From positions 310,001 through 374,000 of the forward strand of contig QEYB01000952.1 in assembly GCA_017562135.1 (NCBI GenBank): a DNA stretch of 64,000 nt, read 5' to 3'. A program made the position numbers and the translations under genes. Origin of the DNA: Dipylidium caninum. Taxonomy: Eukaryota; Platyhelminthes; Cestoda; Cyclophyllidea; Dipylidiidae. This document shows positions 1-9,938 of the stretch, piece after piece (position 1 is the stretch's first letter; each line of letters opens with the position of its first letter). The notes beneath the pieces were generated by a model. It had not been told where the DNA came from. It saw only the letters and a list, made by a program, of their open reading frames with translations, and made no database searches.

Positions 1-7
1 CATTTAG

Positions 8-1689
8 GATCGCCTTAACTCCTTCTTCATGCCTGTAAATAAGCAATTGGAAAAAGTTTGCGAAATGATCAGCTCAAACAAATATCTCTCGGGACGGATT
101 TCATCTAATTGGTTTTTCTCAAGGCGGACTGTTTGTCCGTGCTCTGGCACAGCGCTGTCCACCCGCCGTGCTTGGTTCGGTCATTTCAATCGGTGGACCG
201 CAGCAAGGTGTCTTCGGTTTGCCATTCTGCCCAAACGCCACTAGATTACCTATTTGCCACTTCCTTCGCAGAGCCCTCTCAAAGACTTCTTACACTGATT
301 TTATTCAATCTAAGTATGTTTATCCTACTATTCCACTAAAATCCTCTTCCCTTTTCTTGTGCTTTGCTCTACATTCCAGTATGTAGTTCTCAACTACCCC
401 TGACATGAGTGAGTTGAATTAGGATTAATTTATCAGTCAAAACCCTCGGAATCTAGGGAGATTCAATGAAATGACGCATAGTCTCGGTTTCTGCCTTTTT
501 GATTTGTACGTCCGGCTTTGTCTCTCAATTCTTAGTTTTCTTTCAACTGCTGATGCTCATTTCGAATGTTTCATGTTAATGCGCGTTAGTTGGCCACACC
601 AGTAGCACGTTGGAGTGCGATAAGTTTAGCGACGATATCGATCTTTGGCCATTGCATGTCGAAACATGTTCAAGTATGTTGTTCATGGACGAGACGTGTA
701 CGTCGAGATTTATTCACCAAATTAAATACCTTTCCAGAAAATGGTGGCCTTACTTGTCTCGGCTCGCTTTTTTCACAGTTATGTACTAAAAGTCTACTCG
801 ATTTGATGTGAGAACTTCAAATTGGACTGTAGTGCCCTTTGTTCCCCTTTTATTTCCCGCAAATAGAATTTACATTTGTAAAACAATGACGTTTTGCTTG
901 TCTTAGTCGTGCAGGCGAGGTAAGCAAGTTTCTGCACCCTGAGATCTGTACTACTGTGAAGGTTGTTAAAAGCTCCTTTGTCTTTTCAGTTTCGTTCAGG
1001 CGCAGTACTGGCACGACCCCTTCACCGAAAATCTTTACAAGGAAAAAAGCCAATTCTTGGCAGATATTAATCAGGAGAAGGTAGGTAATCCGCCGACTGG
1101 GAAAGCATCTAATTTGTAAATAGACTATAAATGTGGTTGTGCTCATTATGCTCCATTTGTTATTATAATGTTTAGTAGCATTTAGCATCCCTTTAATTGA
1201 GTTTCTTTAGGTTGTGAATCGGACATACAGGGACAATCTGCTGAAAACCAGTAACTTGGTTTTGGTCCGTTTCATGGATGATGCAACCGTCATCCCTGGT
1301 GAATCTGAGGTACGTCAAAAGCGTGATAGTACCGCATTTCACGCCCAAATAACGTTAAAAGTAATTGACAAAACTATTTTTGTAGTGGTTTGGTTTTTAC
1401 CGTTCCGGTGGAGCCGACGCGATCTACGATATAAAAGAAAGCAAGCAATATCGAACGGTGAGCCTTCCGGTACCACGCTATCTACTTGTTTGTGTGATTG
1501 TGCTCTCCTTCGTACCTACTCTCCCACGATTACCGTGTTTTATTCCACTTTAGGACAGTCTGGGCTTGAAAGACGCTGGATATGCAAGGACGCCTCCATC
1601 TAATTTCCCTTCCGGGCTACCACCTTCAGTTCTCCGATGAGTGGTTCCGTAAGGTCATCATCGGCCAATTCCTTAAGAATCCTGTTTAA
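8..1689 (+). CDS. PPT1: Palmitoyl-protein thioesterase 1 homologue (5' end outside window, two frame breaks)
   Basis: Lysosomal thioesterase that removes palmitate from S-acylated proteins. Five exons are visible: 8-313, 990-1080, 1211-1309, 1386-1457 and 1554-1689. The first begins right after an intron AG at 6-7, so earlier exons lie outside the window. The nucleophile motif GFSQGG is at about 111-128. It is followed by [16 protein letters not shown] and LADINQEK, all typical of PPT1. The acid (second Asp of FMDDATV) and the His of [11 protein letters not shown] are both present, so the catalytic triad Ser-Asp-His is intact. The internal junctions keep phase, but two single-base shifts break the frame. 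One lies between the codons for KYLSG and GFHLIGFSQ (about 86-96). The other lies between LGLK and LDMQGRL (about 1572-1581). Each behaves like one extra base. The gene is either mis-sequenced or a recent pseudogene; the family call is secure. Confidence 0.88.
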
Positions 1690-1960
1690 CCTCCTTGGGC
1701 CATTTCTCCTGGTTGACCTATTTGTCTAGCCCCGCAAAATGGGAAACTAACATTCTCTACGACTTCCACATGTCAAATGTGTATTCGATCACCCTACGCA
1801 GTGTAATGGATCATAATGTAGTTTTTTTATTTTTCTGCTTTCTCGCCGTGATCAGAACCGAGGCATGGCTGGTTCGAGGAGGACATGGATCACTAGATGA
1901 CAGTGGTGCGGTAGTTATCTATTTTGTTTGAAATGCCACACTCTGTGGAGCATGTCAGCT

Positions 1961-4386
1961 TCATTCGAGCGGTCGAGTGACATCCATGGTCTGTTGAAGG
2001 AAGTCCGTGTAGTCGATGCATCCACGGCGGTGCTTGTCGTAGGCCGTACGTAAGTGGTAGATGCAGTCAGTTGAGAAGTCCATTCCATGCTTGTGAAGAA
2101 ACTGGCTCAGGTCCTTTTCATTAAAGAAGTCGGGGTGTTTGGGGTCAGCAATGGCTCGGAATCCCGCCAGCAACGTTTTATATTCGCGAAGACACTAAAA
2201 AAAAGTCTTGGATGAGCGTGGCCTGAAAGGGCGATGCTAGGTATAAATGCCAGTGGCATTTTTGGAAGGTGGGAGAAGTGGGGGTGGGGGTGGGGACGGG
2301 GGAGTTTCCAACACGATCTGACGAATCTTGTCCATAACTTCTCGGATGCCGAGTTCAGATCCGTCTTTCTGTAAAACTCATGGAACAATCAGTCGAGCAT
2401 ATGATGTAGAAATATATCACAAAACACGGGAGGGCAAAAAGTACAGGGAGGGGCGCAAGTGAACCTGGCGACGGGTGTCTGGAGGCGTGTGTGCAGGCGG
2501 AGACTCACGTTATTTTTCAGTTTGTGATGCACGATGTCGAACTTCTGTCCAACTTTAGGTGGAGTATGATTCTCAGAAAAACGGCTGAGGAAGGCCACAT
2601 AGTTGACACTACAAAAACCAGACAGGCGAGATGGTTAGATGTCAACGACGGAAATCTTAACTTACTATCCTTTGTTCTTTTCGTCTAGCCCATAGGCCAA
2701 TTCTTCCAACTCGTTTGTGTCCAACGGGAACTGGAAAGCTTCACAAATTCTCTAAGGGTAAAAAATGAAACGGTGTTTGATTTGTGACGTCTTGATGGAT
2801 GGTGTTGGGACGTGAACATATACCCAAACCGAACTCACGATTCCGGTAGGAGAGAGGAAGGCTCACCTGGAAGTCCTTGCAGAGCAGAGTACCCCAGCCA
2901 AAGGGGTCTTGCCATAGGAAGCCATTTCTAAGATCTGTCCAGATAGCTATAACGAAAAGATCTAATCCTTTTGCACAATTCATTCACTCTTTCTACCGTT
3001 GGTTTCTCCTTCCGTTTCTTTATGTACTTAATCTCTGAAGCAGCCTTTCCCAACTTTACAATATCGTGCAGTTGCTGTTTTTTGAAGTCCTTCTGGCACT
3101 GACGGAATTCCCTCAACTTGGATAAATTTGGGTCATGAAGTCCTGCATGAGAGAAGGCTGGGTTACACCGCGACCACACACAATGGATTTGTGAATCGGA
3201 GTAGAACTAACACCGGTGGGTGGGTGTGGGGAGTCAGCAAATTTAAGGACAATTAAAACAAAATAGGGGAAAAACGAGAATCAACAGCACTAACCACAAA
3301 GCCCTTAGGGTATTAACAAAGAATAGTGAGGTTAGTGAATGAATGGTGTGCATAAGTCATAGCCTTTTCTCCCTCTTCTGTGCCACCCACAAGTTGAGAT
3401 GAAACGAACCACATAGCTGTGTAACAAGCGCACACTTTCCCTCCACCAGTACTTTCAGACCTACTAATCGCATCGTAAAATACTTTGAGTGGCCAGTTAG
3501 TAAACTTCTCTACACAGAGGAATAGTCACGAAGCATCCCTTTAATATGAGGAGGGGGGGGGGGTATTCAGTGGAAAGCTTCTTCCAAGGCAATAAATCAT
3601 GTCAATGGGGAGAAAGTTAGCCGCATACTTTTGTTACGATTGCCAACAGCCAGGTGATAGCGGATTTTGCCGGTCTCAAGGAAGAAGCGCATCACCTGCC
3701 GATATTTGTGCAATCCTTTGGTGGACGGTTCTGCCTCATCCACCAGTCGCCAGACTGCAGCCAACTCGGCTTCACACATGTCAAGACCAACCCTTCAAAG
3801 ACAGTCGGAGGACAGTAGGGCGACTAGAAGCCTTATAATGATACTAACGAAAGAATAGCTGGACAAGTGTTGACAAGGGAAACATACCTTTTCATGAGGA
3901 CTCCAAAATCTTCCTTGTCAATTGTGGCATGGCCGGCGTGGTCAAAGTGTTTGTAAATCTAAAAGGAATGAGAACACTATTGCGGAACTCAATTTTTTCA
4001 CCTACTAGGATGGGTCCACCCATGAGCGAGTAACCGAATCACACAGGAATTGGGTGGAACGGGTAAGGATGGAGGTAAAGGAAAGCGCATGTGACAAACA
4101 CACAGGCATTTGCCTTGGTCCTAATTAGTTTGCCGGTTTTACAATCACTCAGTTTCATCGAGGTTATATAAAAATTAAGGTGGCCCACGCATTACTAGTG
4201 TCTGTGATTGAAACAAACGTTAAAGCCAAGGCAATAGACTAATTTAAGAAGCGGTCCTTTTCCTACCTTATCGATGGTGGAGAATTTCTCGGTGATCAAC
4301 TTCTGGATAGCGAGCAGAAGATGCGGGAGTTCACGCGACTCACCCGAGAATTGAAGGAGGGACTTGAGCTCGGGATCATGCACCCT
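1961..4386 (-). CDS. Multi-EF-hand protein, C-terminal part (EFCAB6-like)
   Basis: Probable calcium-binding protein of the degenerate EF-hand repeat type. Exon-like blocks on the minus strand run from about 4386 down to the stop at 1961-1963. They read VHDPELKSLLQF (4.3 kb), IYKHFDHAGHATIDKEDF (3.9 kb), EAELAAVWRLVDEAEP (3.75 kb), HDPNLSKLREFRQCQKDF (3.1 kb), CEAFQFPLDTNELEELAYG (2.7 kb), NYVAFLSRFSENHTPPKVG (2.55 kb), KDGSELGIREVMDKIRQIV (2.35 kb) and a final exon ending QQTMDVTRPLE. Several blocks have an EF-hand helix-loop-helix rhythm, but most loops lack the full set of acidic ligands. Plausible AG and GT sites flank the blocks. I did not prove phase across every junction. It may be the 3' half of the same gene as the block at 5.2-7.5 kb. 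EFCAB6 is the best guess; another ciliary EF-hand family is possible. Confidence 0.55.
3553..3563 (+). repeat. G11 homopolymer
   Basis: Eleven consecutive G in an intron-like part of the EF-hand region. Such runs are often mis-sized in sequencing. Confidence 0.9.
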
Positions 4387-5241
4387 ATGGAAGATGTTTT
4401 TCAATCATTATAGACACGTACACTCGGACCACTAATCCTCTTCTTCATAACTTTCTTTTCTTATACTCCGTCTATTGTCTTATATAAAGTTGTCCTGGCG
4501 AATTACGAGCGATTTGTGAAAAAAAGGGAAAGTTGCGCACATCTAGAGGGACCAATTCAAAGTCGAGCCAGATTGGCTTCAAAAAGGATATTTTTATAGG
4601 AAATATTACCTATGCGTCGTAGTGGATGGCAACTGTGAACTTTTATAACGGAGACTAGGGGACAACATCAGAGCGCCTAGTCAGTCACTCTGCAGGTACA
4701 CTTGTTTTTAGCGCATTTACGCCGATGCACCCAACTTAACTTTCACCGACTTCATCTACCTTTGTAAAACGAAGCGTAACCTTCTACTTCGTCATTTCAA
4801 TAGGAATTACTTTACAGAACTAATAATTTAAAAAGCGAGGAGGACGAATAGTAGGGTGCCTTTTTTAGGGGAAACTATAAAACAGGTGCATTATGAATGA
4901 GGAAATAACTGTCGTGGTGGTTTTAAAGCGAAAAGGACTGCTACGCATGATGAGGTGGTGACACTGGCCAAGAGATACTCTGCGTGTGTGCAAAGTTTGG
5001 GCTACAAAGGGTCACATGCAATAGATGCTCTCTTTTAATAAACTTAAGAAAAGAGCCAAACATAACCATAACTCACTTGTCGGCAGCGTTGGAACGTTTG
5101 TATGGAGAATTCGCACATCTGAAGAAGGAGCAAAAAAGGGGATATATTTCCTGATTTTGTGCAGGTATCTAGGTATTTTTATCAACAGACTTGGAGGAAA
5201 TGTATGACAGAAAGTGATTTAAATCACTTTGCAGTTATCCT
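4387..5241. other. Gap between the EF-hand blocks, with one odd plus-strand reading frame
   Basis: No convincing minus-strand exon is visible here. On the plus strand, after an AG at about 4711, an open stretch to about 4830 reads ADAPNLTFTDFIYLCKTKRN, which resembles half of an EF-hand. It has no obvious partner exons. The rest is AT-rich and looks like intron. Confidence 0.3.
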
Positions 5242-7480
5242 TTAGACGAATTTGTCGAAGTAACTCTCCCATTGGCACTTGTCTATGGAGAATCCAACAA
5301 TTTCTTCTATAAGCTCACGGAAGTATGTCAAGGCAACACCTCCATCCTTCTTATTCTTCCTTTACCAAATAAAACATTGCGTGTCACACTCTGATTTCGG
5401 TTAAGACTCTAATATCAAGAACTCACTCCAGTTTATCGACGAAATCCAAGTAAACTTTGTGGAGAATCCTGTAGATTTCATCTTCTACTAATCTTATCTT
5501 TCGCAAACCTTTTTCGATCCACACGGATCCGGGATAGTTCTATATAAACATTAGAAGGATACGGCTTAAAAGTTATAATCGCCGCTGAAGTTTGTTTGAA
5601 GACGTCCATGGAATAAGGCTTAAAATTGCACTTAATAATTTCATCAAGAACAGCCGCTACCGTACATTGTGGACGAAGTTCTAACAGGGGCAGCGCACTC
5701 CATTTGGCGCAGAAACTTTTCGTAGTCTATATCCTCATCGGTGGAAGTGCAAAGGTTTTTTACATTTGCCAACAAAAAGCCCTTGTCGTTTAGCATATCG
5801 CCTCATCTCTTCAAAGCTGACTGTCAATCCAACATCTCGGAATACTGCGGTCAAGTGTCTAATGGGCAAACGACCTCCGCATTCCGTGACAATAGCCTCG
5901 AGCACCAAGCCTAACGCCAAACGAGGTTCATCAAACTAAAATATGCATCAAAAATTCGAAGTGCATTGAAAGACTAAAAATTTTTTAAAATTGGTAATTG
6001 AAAATAAAATGCTCCACCCTTGGCACCAACACAGCATTCTCACTATGTACTGTAATTGTTCAATGATATTCCGAAAATACGGCCTGTGTTGCCGCAGAAA
6101 TTGAAGTTGATCGTTGAAATGACGGCTGATTGAAGTATAATTTCCTCTATTCTTGACTGCTTATCACCATCCGTGCAGGTAGCCACTGGCTTTTCCTTTT
6201 CAGCACGTAGCTGAAGAGGATGAGACACAGGATCCAAAGTGACCGGAAGACAATTATTTCCATCCTGTAAAACAAAAAAAATATGTAATTGTAAGAGTGG
6301 GCGATGAAAGGAAGGTCTCAACGCAAAAAAATACACATATCCTTGCCAGGATTGGTTTATATCCATTGAAATTGCTGTAATTTGATCGATGTTCCGGAGG
6401 AAATTTACCATCGAGTGCAACATTAGAGTAATCTTTTGGTGTACCTTTGTCCGAAAGTCCGAGCTGATCAAGTAGTTGCTGTGTGGAAATCGAACCAATT
6501 CCTTCTAGATCAAATTTTCTAGACAACATTTAGGTGAACAGGATATTTACTCCTCCCATAGGCGCCGAAAGTTTTCATCAGTTAGATAAATACGCATTCT
6601 AGCAAGCATTTCCCGTAACTGAGGCTTTAGTATTCTGCCATTATGATCGAAACAACTGGGAGGAAGCAACTCATTCAGATCAAAACCTTTAGATTTTGCA
6701 CCACGTAAAATAGCGTCAAAAGCAAAAGCGACGGATAATTTATGATCATATCCAAAAGCTTTCTTTGGTCAGGTCCATGAGTTTTGCCCACGGGAGGGAT
6801 TCCAAATATGGCTTCAAAGTCATTGAAAGAGAGTGTCGGAGATTCATTCAGACAATATCTGTTTTACGAAAATTACTAAAATCACATCTACCTTTCGCAG
6901 AGCCGATGAAACTGCTCCATTTGCATTTCCGGACACAAAACATGAAATATTTGCAAAAGTGCGGACCTTCAGAAACTTTTATAGTGAATATTACCTACTT
7001 CGTCACAATTCCCTTTTTTCGACAATCAGCTTCAATAAATAGACGCCGGATAAAATTCTTTCGCCGTTGTAGTTGACATCGTAATATGATATCAATCTTA
7101 TAATTTACCCTAATAACTAGTAGCACCTACATCATCCAACGTGAGCCGTTTAAATGGTTTCAATTCATAGGGTTTGGTAACCCATTTCCCTAGCACTGAA
7201 AAAAATGAAATTTTTCACAACTAACCGTCCTTGTCTTTAGGAAGAACATAATGGTATTTTTCGTCTTTGAGAGGTCGAAAGCGTTGAAAACCAAGCTTGT
7301 CCACTTCTTGCGCTGGAAGCGATTGTAAAGTTTCGGAACTTGCGCATCTTGCCAAAGGTTTAACCTCAAGAGGTGTATCTTTCAGGCCTTCCGCTGGTGT
7401 ATAAACCGTCGATTGGAATACACGGTTTGTAGGTAGCTCACTCAGATTCTCTATGAGTATTTTATAGCTTACTGGGGTAA
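5242..7480 (-). CDS. Multi-EF-hand protein, N-terminal part (EFCAB6-like), frame breaks
   Basis: The minus-strand exons run from about 7480 (no ATG found for the first block) to a stop at 5242-5244. In order I read PLKDEKYHYVLPKDKDG, GKWVTKPYELKPFKRLT (7131-7195), RRLFIEADCRKKGIVTK (6999-7096), LLQIFHVLCPEMQMEQFH, SFNDFEAIFGIPPVGKTHG, AFAFDAILRGAKSKGFDL, and then FRRLWEE joined to KFDLEGIGSISTQQLL. The repeated pattern 'FxxLWxxFDxxGxGxIxxxxLLxxLGL' is what suggests EFCAB6. Introns at 7097-7130 (34 nt) and 6519-6550 (32 nt) join in phase. Reading frame is lost by one base near 6775 (after KTHGPD), near 5795 (after FEEMRR) and near 5690. Later blocks read TSTDEDIDYEKFLRQME and TVAAVLDEIIKCNFKPYS. 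The function is unknown; EFCAB6-type proteins are associated with cilia and sperm. Confidence 0.5.
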
Positions 7481-7499
7481 ACAGCAAACTCGTCCAGGC

Positions 7500-8582
7500 A
7501 TATTTGATTTACGCTCTGTTGTTATAGATGTGATGTTCGTTAAGGTTATAAAGGTCAGTGTGCCTTGAAGGTTATTTATATTTATAAGGTATAACGCACA
7601 TCAAAGTAACTCCAAGCGAAAATATTTAGTTAACCGTTGTTTGAAATATGAAGCCATTAAATAACCAGTAAAAACCCTCCCCGTGGGACATACGATACGT
7701 CGAATATGGTTGTAACGTGTTCATGAATGTCGCCTTGTTTTGCGTTCGCCGAATATTTATACCCCCCTCGACGTCTTATTCAATGATTAACAAAAAAGTC
7801 AGTTCTACCAAAGTATTTTTATCTGTTGTAGGCCTTTTAAACTTGTCGAGCCATTTGAATCGGGTGTTGCCCTTGCACATTACTTTCCTGTATTTCCTTA
7901 CCTTAAAAAAGGAAGATTATTACTACATTCTTTGTCAGGCCCAAATAATTCACGAAAAACTAATTCTATAAATTTTATGGTGACAGTCTCTCTTTAAAGA
8001 CTTGCAATTACTTGTACGTGCGCACAGTGTGTCCGCGGTACAGGTTATCGGCGAACCCTATGTTTTTCCAATGTCAAAATCCTTTTCCTATTTCGCGCTA
8101 ATGACTAAGGAAGGACTTTACAGTGGAAGAAATCTTACACACTAATGTCCCATAGTAACTTACAAACTTGTTGACTTACTAATCTCAAACTATCCCGATT
8201 TTGTATTCGAGAATTAAGTAGCTTTAAATTTATAAACTTGCAGTCTGCCTCACGAACCCCCTAACTTGTTGAATTGATTTTCCTATAAGTGTGATCGACT
8301 ACGAAAGTAGAAACTGCCGATGCTGTAGGTATGATATATTTGCCTATTACTTAATCGTGAATTAGAATAAACTTCCCCTCCGTGAGTTGGAGTGAATTGT
8401 AAAATTGTCATAGACTATCGAATCTTCAGTCAGGCTGCATTTGGAACACAGATTGTACAATCTAAAGTCATTTTCAGTCCTCCGTGTAAGTGCTCACTTA
8501 TAGACGTGGCGATGTCTTGACAAGCCATCAACACGATCCACAATTGCAGTGTGCGTGACGGATGCGTTACCAGTATAATTAC
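7500..8582. other. Intergenic, no gene recognised
   Basis: AT-rich sequence between the 5' end of the EF-hand gene and the 3' end of the tetraspanin, both on the minus strand. It presumably holds the EF-hand gene promoter and the tetraspanin 3' UTR. The open frame at 7717-7971 has no family signature and looks fortuitous. Confidence 0.4.
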
Positions 8583-9380
8583 TTATTTCTTCGATTTATA
8601 AAAGACTCCTATGGCAGCAGCCGTGCTTATTGTTGCCTTACCAACACTGAGTGCGAGTAGTGACATCAGGATATAAGTTGGCCACTCGCCAATGTACTCA
8701 GTTATCATTTCTGGGCAGGGCTCATTATTAAGTCGACCGTACCATTCTGTTGCTGCCAAAGCACCGGACTCGTAGGGCACTTCTGCGGTATAATGAGATC
8801 CATCACCTTTCCCTTCACCCGACTCCATATGTCTCCTTTGTGGCCTTGCCAATCCACAATTTTTTATAATATGCTGTACGGATGCAACAGCTCTGAGGCA
8901 CCCAAGCATATGAAATGTTCAGATGTGGCAGAATCCATCCTCTTCTATCCATCCACCACTCGTAGTGCCACTGAGTTAAACCACAACACTCGAAGGTTTC
9001 GTTTATCCAGTCGGAGAGATATACCGCATCGTCAGAATCAGAATATCTGCCCAAAAGTTTCTCCACAACAAGGATGAGTAAACTCTAACAAATTTGTCGC
9101 GCTTAATGAAAACTAAGATCAGAAAGAAGAGCTCGATTGCGAGACTGATGTACATTTCTAGGAGGAAGACGATCCCCACACCGGGTCGAGATGAGCGCCA
9201 GGTTTGTACTGCCGAAGCGACGTTGATAAGGAGCCAGCAACCATAAACTGTGGAAACAACAGTCGCAAATGTTGTCTCGCTTGACGTTAAAATCAACATG
9301 AATGTCTCACGGCGCACAAAGAGAATCGCCGCCACAGCTATGAAAAAGGCTGCGTAGTTTAACGTCCATGAGATGGTCAT
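8583..9380 (-). CDS. Tetraspanin, two apparent single-base frame breaks
   Basis: Four-pass membrane protein that organises membrane microdomains; in parasitic flatworms tetraspanins are abundant in the tegument. The ATG at 9378-9380 opens TM1 (SWTLNYAAFFIAVAAILFV). TM2 is around ATVVSTVYGCWLLINVAS and TM3 around FLLEMYISLAIELFFLILVF. A large extracellular loop follows with the diagnostic ECCGL, then VPQSCC and NCGLARP, giving the expected disulphide cysteines. TM4 is YILMSLLALSVGKATIS and the tail ends FYKSKK. The gene appears intronless here. The frame shifts by one base after VRVYSSL (about 9065) and again in a run of six A (about 8860) between TAYYK and NCGL. Reading through the shifts gives a normal tetraspanin, so the family call is firm. 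Whether this copy encodes an intact protein is not clear. Confidence 0.85.
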
Positions 9381-9938
9381 CAACCAAATAACCCACCGAC
9401 CTGCATTTGGCGGAGCCGCGAAATCGGTGCACTACACCGCCGCAAGCGGATCGATAAGACGACTACGACGACGCACCGCGCGTCGGCGGGGGTCGAACGT
9501 GGGCCAGTGAGAGCGCGACCGGAGGAGACCAGGGGAATCCGTCCAGCAAACGTAGACTCGACTGAAATTATGTACCATTTTTTCTTAATCCCAATACGCT
9601 TCGAGGTGTTTTCGTAAAAATACTGCCATACGAGTCTATATCAGACGTCTAATAGTTAACAGTTTTAACAAAAATTTGTGTTAATGATTAAGTCGGCTAA
9701 TATTTGACTAAGAGTAAAAGCGGGACAAGAGAGCAAGACAACACAAAGAGGACTGATGAAAAAGAAGCAAGAGTCCTTGCATTCTATCTTATTATTTTTA
9801 AAGGATGGGTGCTGTTACGCACACACACACACAAGTGGAGGGCGTGAAAAAAGGAGTGAGATGGAACATAATACTGAGACTTCCGCCTGTACGAGTCAGC
9901 ACAAAAAACAGGAAGTGAAAGACAAGGTAGGGGCGACA
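9381..9938. promoter_or_regulatory. GC-rich tetraspanin upstream region plus SIN1 3' flank
   Basis: About 9400-9540 is strikingly rich in CpG against AT-rich surroundings and sits immediately upstream of the minus-strand tetraspanin start. It is a plausible promoter, 5' UTR or first exon. The rest (9541-9938) is ordinary 3' flank of SIN1 and contains a short CA repeat. Confidence 0.35.
9820..9833. repeat. (CA)n microsatellite
   Basis: Uninterrupted CA dinucleotides in the 3' flank of SIN1. Confidence 0.9.
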
